NCBI GenBank assembly: GCA_015061295.1
Contig: SUWU01000018.1
Span: 1 to 50,129, forward strand
From: Lentimicrobiaceae bacterium
GTDB lineage: Bacteria; Bacteroidota; Bacteroidia; Bacteroidales; F082
Direction of reading: 5' to 3'
Length of the DNA: 50,129 nucleotides
Position numbers and translations under genes: made by a program. How positions within the stretch are numbered: the first letter of the stretch is position 1; each line of letters opens with the position of its first letter. Below, piece by piece: positions 41,026 through 49,243 of this stretch. A model generated the notes under the pieces. It searched no databases, was not told the origin of the DNA, and saw only the letters and a list, made by a program, of their open reading frames with translations.

Positions 41026-43074
41026 TTAACGCTCTGTTATTATCGAAAATTCCGCTATTCCACAATTCTTTGTGTTATCTGTATTAGATTTCGGAACAAA
41101 TTTCACTTCTCTTCCTTTGATATTTTCAAATTTAACTATCTGTTCTATCGGGTTGTTCTTGATATTTCCAAAAGAAGATTTCTTAACCAATTTCTCATCT
41201 ATATAAATCTCATAATCAACGATATGACGGGAAGCATCGCGCGCTTGATTTGGAGTATATCTAAAGCCAGAGATATTTTGTTCTTCTTTAAATGTAATTA
41301 TAATCGGCTCATTTATATCAAGATATATCACAGAGTTGGTATTGCCGTCAAATATTTTATTGTTGGATGAAGTCTGATAATACTCTTTTGGCAAATCTAA
41401 TTCCTTAATTGCCACATCACTTTTCTTTTTAGAATCTGGATCGTAAGAGATTGCTTTAACAACACCTTTATTATTGTGAATAAAAGGTTTATCATATCGC
41501 AAAGAATTTTCATCAGGAGCAGAACCATCTATTGTGTAATAGACTTCAGCGTCATTATCGGAAGAATTAATTGTCACGATATTATCATAATTACGAGAAA
41601 TCGTAGGTTCTGTAAGAAGTATCGGCGCACAATAAGCCTCGATATTATTGATACACAAAGGGCCACGACTCTCTTCAAAATAAATTATAAGTTTATCTAA
41701 TTCAACAGTATTGAAACGAACGATTCTTTTATAACCTATTGTCGTCAAAGTATCTAAAGGATTTATCTTGAACCATTTGCCGTTCAGTTCGCCTTCCATA
41801 TAAAAATCCTTCACTCTCTGACCGAGCGGAATATATTCTTGCAGCACTACCCTATTCATCTTGACAGCTTTATCGAATGAGAATGAGATAGTTCCGAAGT
41901 TATAGTCATCATCGGTAGCCCAATAAGTATCCCAATCGTCGTCTATAACATTTTCCGCCTTAAACTTACTACCTCTTTCGTTATCAACTCTTACTTCAGC
42001 ATTTTTTAAGATATTGTCTTTAAAGTCATTAACAATCATTCTATACCATTCTGTAGCTCTCAAAGAATCTATGGCTGGAATCTTCCCATCGAGATTTATG
42101 GGGAAGTTAAGAAGCAGATTTGCATTATGTCCGACACTACGATAATAAATGTCGGTCAGTTGTGCCAGCGATTTCACTTGATGATCTTCTCTCTGATGAT
42201 AGAACCAACCTGGACGAATGGAGACATCTACTTCAGCAGGAATCCACTGAGTTCCATTTTCCGAACCGTGATTGAGATGTTTGGTATTGTCTGATAGTTC
42301 TGGATTTATCATACACCAGTCTGTATCGCCGGCCCAGCCTTGTTCGTTGCCGACCCAACGTATTGTCTGGCAAGCGCCTCCGAAAATCATAGCATCAGGA
42401 TGACGTTTCAGAATCGTATCGCGAGCACGTTCATAATCGTAATATCTTTTTGCATCGATAGAACGAGTCTCATCGGCACCTCCATAATAACCGTTACCTC
42501 CGTTAGCCCCATCGAACCAGAACTCGAACAAGTCGCCGTAGTTTTTTGTCAGCTCATCGATCTGATTGTGATAAGTTTCCACATAAGCCTCGCGACCGTA
42601 TTCCGAGTTATTTCTATCCCAAGGAGAAAGATAGAGTCCGAATTTCAGTCCGTATTTCTTACAAGCGTCGGACAATTCCTTCACCATGTCGCCTTTTCCG
42701 TTTTTATAAGGAGAGTTAGCGATGCTATAATCTGTTGTTTTTGTTTGCCAAAGGCAGAAGCCATCGTGATGTTTAGCAGTGAGTATCACGCCTTTCATAC
42801 CACATTGTTTCAATGTAGCCGCCCATTGTTCGCAGTCGAGTTCTGTCGGATTAAAAGTAGAAGAAGGAGTGTTACCGTAGCCCCATTCAAGGTCGTTGTA
42901 AGTATTGAGACCGAAGTGGATAAAAGCGTAGGTCTCAAGTTTCTGCCAGTTGATTTGTTCTTCAGAAGGGATAGGTAAAACCGCGGCAGGCGCGTCGTTG
43001 TTGGTATCATTACATGATGGTAAACATAATACTATGTAAGTTAATATTAGCAATAAAGACAGATTTTTTTTCAT
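41026..43074 (-). CDS. Alpha-L-fucosidase (GH29) lipoprotein with carbohydrate-binding-like modules
   Basis: The start at 43074 gives a lipoprotein signal peptide with lipobox LPSC. A start at 43095 would overlap the promoter. Residues about 35-340 form a GH29 barrel: FIHFGLNTY, AKHHDGFCLW, and the nucleophile Asp in FWFDGANG near residue 188. Next come an F5/8-type-C-like domain (about 350-470, with DDDWDTYWATDD), a chitobiase C-terminal-like module (EVYYTIDGSAP near 500) and a second discoidin-like domain (about 560-682). It removes terminal L-fucose from glycans at the cell surface or in the periplasm. The sialidase 8 kb away has a complementary specificity. Confidence 0.93.
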   Translation of the reverse strand: MKKNLSLLLILTYIVLCLPSCNDTNNDAPAAVLPIPSEEQINWQKLETYAFIHFGLNTYNDLEWGYGNTPSSTFNPTELDCEQWAATLKQCGMKGVILTAKHHDGFCLWQTKTTDYSIANSPYKNGKGDMVKELSDACKKYGLKFGLYLSPWDRNNSEYGREAYVETYHNQIDELTKNYGDLFEFWFDGANGGNGYYGGADETRSIDAKRYYDYERARDTILKRHPDAMIFGGACQTIRWVGNEQGWAGDTDWCMINPELSDNTKHLNHGSENGTQWIPAEVDVSIRPGWFYHQREDHQVKSLAQLTDIYYRSVGHNANLLLNFPINLDGKIPAIDSLRATEWYRMIVNDFKDNILKNAEVRVDNERGSKFKAENVIDDDWDTYWATDDDYNFGTISFSFDKAVKMNRVVLQEYIPLGQRVKDFYMEGELNGKWFKINPLDTLTTIGYKRIVRFNTVELDKLIIYFEESRGPLCINNIEAYCAPILLTEPTISRNYDNIVTINSSDNDAEVYYTIDGSAPDENSLRYDKPFIHNNKGVVKAISYDPDSKKKSDVAIKELDLPKEYYQTSSNNKIFDGNTNSVIYLDINEPIIITFKEEQNISGFRYTPNQARDASRHIVDYEIYIDEKLVKKSSFGNIKNNPIEQIVKFENIKGREVKFVPKSNTDNTKNCGIAEFSIITER

Positions 43075-43092
43075 TGTCGAGATAAGTTTTTG

Positions 43093-43100
43093 CAAAGATA
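43093..43100 (-). promoter_or_regulatory. -7 promoter element for the fucosidase
   Basis: On the minus strand the sequence is TATCTTTG, 18 nt upstream of the ATG at 43074. It overlaps an upstream in-frame ATG at 43095, which argues against that start. No -33 box at normal spacing is seen, so an activator may be needed. Confidence 0.65.
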
Positions 43101-43201
43101 AGATTTTTTCAGTTATTTTAAAAGCATATAAACAGCAAGGACGCAGATTATTTATCCACGAATGGGTGCGAAATTTGCGCTACTGTTTATTTTATCTACA
43201 T

Positions 43202-43280
43202 GTATCGCGAGTATCGGCACGTATCTTTTCCGAACTTGACAGGAACTTGATAGGAAGTTGACAAGAAGATGACAGGAACC
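43202..43280. repeat. 11-nt tandem repeats and three spaced GTATC boxes upstream of the fucosidase
   Basis: GTATC occurs at 43202, 43211 and 43221. Then follow four 11-nt units at 43232, 43243, 43254 and 43265 (GAACTTGACAG, GAACTTGATAG, GAAGTTGACAA, GAAGATGACAG), and GAACC. The period is close to one helical turn. They lie 100-180 bp upstream of the fucosidase promoter in a gene-free stretch (43101-43447). Confidence 0.75.
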
Positions 43281-43312
43281 TCTCCCTTTTTGAGTTTTAA
43301 CTTCTATAAAAA

Positions 43313-43342
43313 AATTACAGAGTCATTTTTAACTCTGTAATT
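43313..43342 (-). terminator. Hairpin terminator, minus-strand polarity
   Basis: An 11-bp perfect stem (43313-43323 with 43332-43342) is followed on the minus strand by a run of seven T. It is the second of two hairpins behind the truncated FISUMP gene. Confidence 0.75.
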
Positions 43343-43376
43343 ATTGTTTAGATGAAATTATGGATGGTGCCTAAAA

Positions 43377-43408
43377 TTACCGTCGGGCATTTAAAAGCCC
43401 GACGGTAA
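43377..43408 (-). terminator. GC-rich hairpin terminator behind the truncated FISUMP gene
   Basis: A perfect 12-bp stem (43377-43388 with 43397-43408) carries the GC core CCGTCGGGC and is followed on the minus strand by a short T run. Confidence 0.75.
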
Positions 43409-43447
43409 TAAATTAAATGAACCAAATAAATTGAATGCGCTTCGCTT

Positions 43448-43786
43448 TTATTCTACTACTGGACGCACTGATTGACCGTAGAGGCGGTCATCGTTGTTCA
43501 TGTAATGAAAGTCACTATCGAGGTAATAAGCGTTGTAGTCGTAGCGGTCGTCGTAAGGAGTAGAACTCCAATAGTAACCGTCACTCCCAACGTGATAGAG
43601 CGACGACCCGAGACGGTGGCCCGCAGCAGGAAGGAAGATGCTGTTGCCGTTTGTTCCCGTAACCTTATAGCCTTTAACGCCATTTTGTGTTGTCCATGTC
43701 CAAGTGCATTTATCTATGAGCTCTTGCATCTCTTCATCAGTCGGCATCCTCCAGCTTCCGCCCCAGTTGGAAGTTAGTGTTTTTAC
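43448..43786 (-). pseudogene. C-terminal remnant of a FISUMP-type (major paralogous domain) protein
   Basis: The open frame of 112 codons begins just after a TAG at 43787-43789, without a proper start upstream. It has SNWGGSWRMPTDEEM, then FLPAAGHR, YYWSSTP and the C-terminal GQSVRPVVE. This is the C-terminal half of the FISUMP/DUF1566-like domain, common in Fibrobacter and Bacteroidota surface proteins, which are normally much longer with a signal peptide. An internal ATG at 43747 would give 99 residues, but not a whole domain. The missing 5' part is replaced by the RloC-like gene, whose stop lies 8 nt away, so this is probably the insertion edge of the accessory block. Confidence 0.8.
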
Positions 43787-43793
43787 CTATGCA

Positions 43794-46016
43794 TTAATTT
43801 ATCTTCATCATCATATTATAGTGATTACGATGTCCTAATCTTTCAAATATCAATTTAAATACATTCATATATTTTTCAATCATATCATTTTCTTGTTCTA
43901 TAAACAAGTCATCAGGAATGCAATGAGATCCATCATTTATCCAATATATCAATGATCTACATATCTCTTTTTCCTGTTGTTCCTCAAATCTATTTAGAAT
44001 GTCATCATCTTTATAACCGCCTAAAGTTTTGAAATATGTTTCTAATATACGACGCATAACATTCTGAATTGTAATACATGACAAATTCTTGTTCGTATGA
44101 CACTCTCTTAATTCTCTCCATAACAATTCATACGAACTTTTTATCGGATTATCCTGCTCATAATAAATAATATTTGTTTTATCATTCTTCTTTCTTAAAA
44201 TCCAATAATGTGGGTTCATCTCTTCTGCATGATCTTTTATCATATACATATTAGATATCTCTTTATGAAAATATACATTATGCGTTAGCACTATAATTTG
44301 CTGAATATTTCCATTACCAACTCTAATATCTTTTATTATTTCCTTTATAAGTGAACTTACAACAAATAACACATTACTATCTAAACTAGAAATAGGATCA
44401 TCTATAACAACTATTCTTTTTTCATTAACTTTTTCAGGAGACACACCACCTTTAATAAGTTGAAGAAAATAAAGTAAAGTGATAAAAGTCGCTTCTCCTT
44501 CGCTCAATGTCGCTTGAGCATTTTCTCCATTGTTTCGTTGGATTTGATATTGATTTGCATCTGTTTTTGTTGGTACAATTTTAAAATTTGTAAATCCATA
44601 CGATTCTAACAATTTATTTATTTCATCAACAGATGGTTGAACACTAGTTACATTCTTATTTAATTCTTTTATCTCTGAATCAAGAGATTTATATTTTATC
44701 AACAAGTCCTGTCTCTGCTTTTCTAAATTAGCAATGCCTTTCTGCAATCCATTTTCCTTTTTAACAAAAGCCTGAATTATTCCTTTGTTTTCTTCAATTA
44801 AATATTTCCATATCTCTTGTTTTAGCTGCTCTTTTTCTTTTCTCAAATTTAAAACAAGATTATTATGATTTTCAATATCTTTATTTGCAAAGTTTATTAG
44901 ATTAGATAAGGTATCAAGTAGTTCTTTACTACACTTTAATTCAATACTACGACTCGGCTCTTTTACTTTAGCACCAATTAATTCTATGTTAGATAAAAAC
45001 AGAGCTTTTAATGTTTTAAGATTAGAAGAAAACAATTCTATGTTTAATTTGGTTTCATGATTCTGTTTTTCTTTTGTTTCTATTGTTTCAAATAATAATA
45101 TAGCACTATTTGTACTTTGAAAATATTTATTTGATAAATCTTTAACAATTCTTGTATCGCTAACAAAAGTGTCATCAAAAAAATCTTCTATTTGTTTTCT
45201 AAATTCTTCATCAATCGTATGCTTTTGACAAAATGGACATACTTGACTATCCTTTTCTATATGCTTTACACCCTCATGAACCCAATCACTAATATTTAAC
45301 CTATTAATAAGTTTAGAAATTTCAACATCAGATTTTCCAATTATCTTCTTACTCCAAATATCGTTATTTTCTACATCAATAATCTCAACATATTCTATTG
45401 GTTGAATTTTATCATATACGACAGGTGATTTTCTGAAGATAACATCCGCCCTTGCTTTTAAATCATCTATATGCTTTACATCGGATTGGTTTTTGGCATA
45501 TTCATAACACACCTTATTCCTAAAATTTTCTTTTGAAGCCTTATATCCATCAAAAGCAGAAGAAAACACATTCTCATATTTTTTAAATATTGTTTTCCAT
45601 ACATTTTCTCGGAATTCATAAACTGTTTCATCGATATTTTTTTGTAATTCCTCTTTCGACCTGTTCTTCTGTATTCCACTTTTCTTAATTTCCTCTAATT
45701 CTTCTATTTTTTTATCAACATTCTCTTTTTCTTCTTTTGTAGCTTGCCCTAATGTAAACACTCCAGGAATAGAACTTTTACCAAAATTATTTTCTCTGAA
45801 ATACCTATTGTAAACATTTGTCTCAACCTTAATTCCATTTTTCCACTCTATTGTACAGTCCTTATAGTTTTCATCAGATGCTTGCTCAAGAAAATGTGAC
45901 AACGTTGTTTTTCCCGATGCATTTGCTCCATATATATAATTTATTTTATGCAAATTGTCTATTGTAAGACCATCTACATAAGGAACTATATTCTTTAATT
46001 CAATTTTTGTAATCAT
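43794..46016 (-). CDS. RloC-like AAA ATPase / anticodon nuclease
   Basis: This 740-residue ABC/SMC-like ATPase has Walker A GANASGKTT (residues 30-38), long coiled coils interrupted by a zinc-hook motif CPFC near residues 259-262, signature ATLSEGEA, and Walker B IVVIDDPISSLDS. The C-terminal domain carries RRILE (Arg655, Glu659) and a His near 698 in INDGSH. This resembles the Arg-Glu-His triad of PrrC and RloC anticodon nucleases, and the zinc hook is specific to RloC. Such proteins cut tRNA in response to DNA damage or phage anti-restriction and abort infection. It stands alone, as RloC often does, and is visibly AT-rich. A different AAA_13 defence ATPase is the main alternative. Confidence 0.8.
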   Translation of the reverse strand: MITKIELKNIVPYVDGLTIDNLHKINYIYGANASGKTTLSHFLEQASDENYKDCTIEWKNGIKVETNVYNRYFRENNFGKSSIPGVFTLGQATKEEKENVDKKIEELEEIKKSGIQKNRSKEELQKNIDETVYEFRENVWKTIFKKYENVFSSAFDGYKASKENFRNKVCYEYAKNQSDVKHIDDLKARADVIFRKSPVVYDKIQPIEYVEIIDVENNDIWSKKIIGKSDVEISKLINRLNISDWVHEGVKHIEKDSQVCPFCQKHTIDEEFRKQIEDFFDDTFVSDTRIVKDLSNKYFQSTNSAILLFETIETKEKQNHETKLNIELFSSNLKTLKALFLSNIELIGAKVKEPSRSIELKCSKELLDTLSNLINFANKDIENHNNLVLNLRKEKEQLKQEIWKYLIEENKGIIQAFVKKENGLQKGIANLEKQRQDLLIKYKSLDSEIKELNKNVTSVQPSVDEINKLLESYGFTNFKIVPTKTDANQYQIQRNNGENAQATLSEGEATFITLLYFLQLIKGGVSPEKVNEKRIVVIDDPISSLDSNVLFVVSSLIKEIIKDIRVGNGNIQQIIVLTHNVYFHKEISNMYMIKDHAEEMNPHYWILRKKNDKTNIIYYEQDNPIKSSYELLWRELRECHTNKNLSCITIQNVMRRILETYFKTLGGYKDDDILNRFEEQQEKEICRSLIYWINDGSHCIPDDLFIEQENDMIEKYMNVFKLIFERLGHRNHYNMMMKIN

Positions 46017-46261
46017 AACAATAAAACATCAAATATTCAGAGCACTAATATACATATAATAAATCAAATAAGAACTGTAATCTTGTAAAAAATTAACATC
46101 AATACTTGATAAATTACATCAAATAAGAAAATACCATAATACACACTTTTAAGGTTATGATATTATTTCAAAATTATTAATGATGTAACAATGAAGAAAA
46201 GTTTGGACAAAACACTTTTGAATCACTTCAAGATTAGAATATCTACATTTTAGATATAAAC
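46017..46261. other. AT-rich gene-free stretch upstream of the RloC-like gene
   Basis: No gene or clean TAnnTTTG box is visible. ATCAAATAAGAA is repeated exactly (46063-46074 and 46118-46129), and ACATCAA occurs three times in about 90 nt, so direct-repeat operator sites for the RloC-like gene are possible. Confidence 0.4.
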
Positions 46262-46293
46262 AAAAAAAGAGCTGCCATTTTCATAGCAGCTCT
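46262..46293 (-). terminator. Terminator beyond the etfA remnant
   Basis: AGAGCTGC (46268-46275) pairs with GCAGCTCT (46286-46293). On the minus strand the stem is followed by seven T. It may be the original terminator of the etfA copy now seen as a remnant. Confidence 0.85.
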
Positions 46294-46299
46294 CCTATC

Positions 46300-46327
46300 T
46301 TTAGACTTTAGACTTTTGTCTTTCGCC
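46300..46327. repeat. Heptanucleotide tandem array, four units
   Basis: TTTAGAC, TTTAGAC, TTTTGTC and TTTCGCC lie head to tail between the terminator and the etfA remnant. They are the same family as the array at 24759-24789 in the other orientation. Confidence 0.7.
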
Positions 46328-46329
46328 GA

Positions 46330-46416
46330 AATTACTTCTCAATCTCTTTCTTGATTCTTTCGTTGAGCATTGGATCTTCCCGATATGTCCTATCTGCATA
46401 CCGTGGTCAACTGATA
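46330..46416 (-). pseudogene. Decayed 3' fragment of a second etfA copy
   Basis: Positions 46330-46373 are identical over 44 nt to 49305-49348, the 3' end of the intact etfA (encoding [12 protein letters not shown] and stop). Directly upstream on the minus strand, 46374-46416 encodes VDHGMQIGHIGK, a diverged version of [12 protein letters not shown] in the intact gene (about three quarters identical in DNA). About 60 codons between those segments are missing, and the junction shifts the frame. So this is an internally deleted remnant, mosaic in identity. Confidence 0.85.
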
Positions 46417-47091
46417 TTAGAATTCACTTAGATCTCTTCTCTGGCGCATATTGCTAATAAAAACATTAAGTTCATCATTTCCTATATGATTTTTATGTAT
46501 AACTCGGTGACAATTAGGACATACTGGCAATAAATTTTCAAGAACACTTGCAACCTGTTGATCAAAGGAGTCATCTTGATACTGAAAAATAGGTTTTCTA
46601 TGATGTATCTCTATGCAATTTTTTCCATAAATATTACCATAATAGTTCTGGAAATTAAAACCACAGCATTCACAACATATCATATTGTTCTGTGAAAAAT
46701 GTTCAATAGCAATATTTCTCAATTTGTATGAACGTTCTCTAATCTGAATATTCTTTGTAATCAATCGACCTTCTGAAATAGATTCCTCAATAGGCAACAT
46801 TTTTCTATCACCAGCATCAGAAATATTGTCAATAGCACCTTTCACATCCTCATAGTTAAAATCTTCATTGAACAAGTAGGATAAAGCATCTACATGTGTT
46901 GCCACATAATTAATGCCAGATTGTGTAATCATAAAACCATCGTTATGATTAGTTGCATAACCTTGCCTTTGGAGCGTATCATGACTCTTAAGATTTCGTA
47001 CTTTCTGAGAAAAATAAGTATCATTTCGCCCAGAAAGTATTTCTGCATCAATTCCTGTTGGATGCATTATCTGGGTTAATCCATTAATCAA
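46417..47091 (-). CDS. HNH endonuclease with N-terminal winged-helix-like domain
   Basis: The C-terminal half is an HNH nuclease: CCECCGFNF and CPNCHRVIHKN supply two zinc-binding cysteine pairs around the core IEIHHRKPI and LLPVCPNCH (residues about 140-215). The N-terminal half resembles a DNA-binding domain of type II restriction enzymes. The assigned start is a TTG at 47091. The frame stays open to 47175 and encodes RITEKQLVLPALYLLSK, which looks like genuine protein, while an ATG at 47177-47179 is one base out of frame. A one-base frameshift near the start is likely. It lies behind a truncated methyltransferase, so it probably belonged to a restriction-modification locus. Confidence 0.75.
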   Translation of the reverse strand: MINGLTQIMHPTGIDAEILSGRNDTYFSQKVRNLKSHDTLQRQGYATNHNDGFMITQSGINYVATHVDALSYLFNEDFNYEDVKGAIDNISDAGDRKMLPIEESISEGRLITKNIQIRERSYKLRNIAIEHFSQNNMICCECCGFNFQNYYGNIYGKNCIEIHHRKPIFQYQDDSFDQQVASVLENLLPVCPNCHRVIHKNHIGNDELNVFISNMRQRRDLSEF

Positions 47092-47183
47092 ATTACTAGT
47101 GCTAATAAACCCATTATTAGATTTTGATAATAAATATAACGCTGGTAAAACTAATTGTTTTTCTGTAATACGTGTTCATAATA

Positions 47184-47462
47184 TCAATAATTTGTAATCA
47201 GAAGATGTGTTACTTTTTTATCGTTTCTATTCATAAAACTAACTAAGTATTCTTTATCAAATGTGCGAATATTTATTCCTTTTTTATTGTATAGATTATA
47301 GATAAAATCGGTATTCTTTATAATCATCATCCATTTAGCTTTACATTCATTTATCATATAATTGGCTAAACGCTCCTGATCATATCTAGTAAAAGCATTC
47401 TGTGCATAAGTACTAAATTCACTATCGTATGGAGGGTCTATAAAAATTATAATATAAATAAT
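47184..47462 (-). pseudogene. Truncated D12-class N6-adenine DNA methyltransferase (Dam-like)
   Basis: No start codon opens this 92-codon frame, but its translation is clear. It contains the catalytic FIDPPYDSEFSTY (DPPY at about 47438) and a C-terminal tail ending VTHLLITNY then TGA. This equals the last third of Dam-type methyltransferases. The N-terminal part, with the SAM-binding FxGxG motif and target-recognition domain, is absent. Its 5' edge overlaps the 3' end of the restriction-endonuclease-like gene, suggesting a deletion junction near 47440-47465. It cannot methylate as it stands. Confidence 0.85.
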
Positions 47463-48175
47463 TTAGACTCCAATTTATTCTTTCTATATGTTGTGTCATA
47501 TAATTCCTGAATTTCATCATAATTAATAAATCCAAAACGGTCTCTATATGGTCTATACAATTCCAAATCTATAGTTTGAAAAAATTTATCATGATGTTTT
47601 TCAGGTGCTACAATACAAAACTTTGTATTAAAGTTGTGTAATTGAATACATCTTTTGAATGCACCATCTAATGTTCCAATACTATCAACTATTTCAAAAA
47701 CATTTTTTGGAAAAATGTATCCTTTCTTATTAAACCATACAACATCTATTCGTTTAACTTCATTCACAATACCTTCATATGAAAAAAGCGGCATTTCATT
47801 CATAGTTGCAATATTTTTTAATTGTACATTATCTCTGTACAGTGCTGAAGGATCTGCAGTATATGTTAAATTATTATTAAAATTACCAAGTTCTATACAT
47901 ATTCCTTCTATATATGAATGCATCCTAATATTATCGCTCGATTTAGGTGTATCTTCAGTTTTATAATCAATCAAAGAATAAATACTTAAACCAATTTTCT
48001 TAAATCTACGATTGTTTAAAATCTCTCTATAAAGAACACCTCTTAATCCTGCTTCCCAATCCTTAGATTCTTTAGCTAATGGATAGTATTTACATATGTT
48101 ATCATAAATAACACTAAGACTTGCTACACCACCATTATCCAACATCACTTTTTCAATTGCTTCAACCTTTGTCAT
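47447..48175 (-). CDS. Restriction-endonuclease-like protein with HARE-type helix-turn-helix
   Basis: Residues 1-66 (KVEAIEKVMLDNGGVASLSVIYDNI...WEAGLRGVLYREI; key WEAGLRGVLYR) look like a winged-helix HARE-HTH domain. The rest includes RIDVVWFNKKGYIFPKNVFEIVDS near residues 138-160, reading as D...E-x-V in place of the usual PD-(D/E)xK, followed by GAFKRCIQLHNF and the strand CIVAPEKHHDKF. The pattern is that of HTH-fused type II restriction enzymes. No cut site can be inferred. It is directly followed by the methyltransferase remnant and preceded, 47 nt away, by another nuclease-like gene. Confidence 0.6.
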   Translation of the reverse strand: MTKVEAIEKVMLDNGGVASLSVIYDNICKYYPLAKESKDWEAGLRGVLYREILNNRRFKKIGLSIYSLIDYKTEDTPKSSDNIRMHSYIEGICIELGNFNNNLTYTADPSALYRDNVQLKNIATMNEMPLFSYEGIVNEVKRIDVVWFNKKGYIFPKNVFEIVDSIGTLDGAFKRCIQLHNFNTKFCIVAPEKHHDKFFQTIDLELYRPYRDRFGFINYDEIQELYDTTYRKNKLESKLFIL

Positions 48176-48222
48176 ATCAAAAAGATAAATTGAAGATTGT
48201 TTTTACATTCCTTTAACACTGA

Positions 48223-49017
48223 CTATGGAATAAAACAATCTAATAAAACATTTGAATTCTTCTTATACTCATCAATTATAATCTCATAACCATGATCTGA
48301 TTTACAAACCAAATTCCAAAAGTCTCGACTTATACACAATTCTTCTTCTGAAAAGAACTGACGTACACGACCTTGAGTCCAAGGTCTACCTTCTCCATAA
48401 CGATTATATGCTGTTGCAAAGAGAATCTTTACATTATCTTCTCCAAATTTATTAGCAAGAATACAATATTGTTCCAATAAAATCTTCTTCTCATAATAAA
48501 TTTTATCACATTCAATATTTTCATTATTTTTCAGATTTACAATGTAATGCATATTTTTCTCTATATCTATCAAGTAATAATTACCCTCACAGCATATAGT
48601 TTGCTCATCACCTTTTAAGTTTGTTATCCCTCTATAGTCAGCTACTTTGGGCACCCTTCTATCTACACTCCTTTTATATTGTTCTAACAATTCAGCAATA
48701 TAATCTGTCTGCTCTTTATATAGCAGACCTTCAACATGTTGATTGACTTCATAATTTAAACCAGCAATACCCAAAGATATAAATCCAAGAATATTTCCCA
48801 ATGAACTATCTAACAACCTTGCCAATGCTGAATAATATTGAATTTCTGGTCCAAGTGCTGCAATAAAAACATTGTGTATCTTCATATTTATAGCACCATT
48901 CTCATCATCCAACTCTGCAAGATGACGTGTCGAAAATCCATTTGCATATGACTTTACCGCACTACTAACTATAGCTCGTATTGCTTTTTCTTTATATGTT
49001 ATATCTGACATATTCAA
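48223..49017 (-). CDS. Putative type II restriction endonuclease, possibly TdeIII-like
   Basis: This 264-residue AT-rich gene begins the restriction-modification block. The C-terminal half has VNLKNNEN near residue 165, then KILFATAYNRYGEGRPW near 205 and DFWNLVCKSDHGYE near 240. This order (x-L-K, a strand with A-x-YN-x-YG, then an FWN helix) recalls TdeIII-type restriction enzymes, where a D-L-K is catalytic; here it reads N-L-K, so activity is uncertain. A weak hydrophobic helix lies near 75-90 (LGNILGFISLGIAGL). The start could be M1 or M3. The assignment is tentative. Confidence 0.45.
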   Translation of the reverse strand: MNMSDITYKEKAIRAIVSSAVKSYANGFSTRHLAELDDENGAINMKIHNVFIAALGPEIQYYSALARLLDSSLGNILGFISLGIAGLNYEVNQHVEGLLYKEQTDYIAELLEQYKRSVDRRVPKVADYRGITNLKGDEQTICCEGNYYLIDIEKNMHYIVNLKNNENIECDKIYYEKKILLEQYCILANKFGEDNVKILFATAYNRYGEGRPWTQGRVRQFFSEEELCISRDFWNLVCKSDHGYEIIIDEYKKNSNVLLDCFIP

Positions 49018-49201
49018 AATAATTTAATTCGTAATCAACCAAGATTGACCACAAAATTAACAATAAATTTCAGAATTATTATTAATTAACAGATAAATAT
49101 TATCAATATAATAGGAAATAGTAGAAATAATTTCTTTACATAGAATAAATGTGTTAATATTCATTAACAATAACCAATAATTTATACCCTATGATAAACA
49201 A

Positions 49202-49226
49202 AACCCCAGAATATTCTTCTGAGGTT
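49202..49226 (-). terminator. Terminator of etfA
   Basis: On the minus strand, AACCTCAGAA pairs with TTCTGGGGTT (one G-U) around a 5-nt loop, followed by TTTTGTTT. Confidence 0.75.
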
Positions 49227-49243
49227 CAGTTATTACTTCTTTA

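Noticed and set aside
43136-43147. GCAAGGACGCAG shared with the palindrome near 49244 as ends of a transposon
   Set aside because: The shared stretch is only about 10-11 nt, in the same orientation, and no transposase or target duplication is visible; kept only as a remark.
43202-43280. Replication origin iterons
   Set aside because: There is no dnaA, DnaA-box cluster or replication initiator nearby; the repeats sit upstream of a glycosidase gene in a chromosomal context.
46417-47091. Homing endonuclease within an intron or intein
   Set aside because: There is no interrupted host gene or splicing motif, and the neighbours are restriction-modification remnants.
47119-47179. Short peptide MNTYYRKTISF from the ATG at 47179
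   Set aside because: The frame ends after 20 codons and looks like noise; the adjacent frame is the one that continues into the HNH protein.
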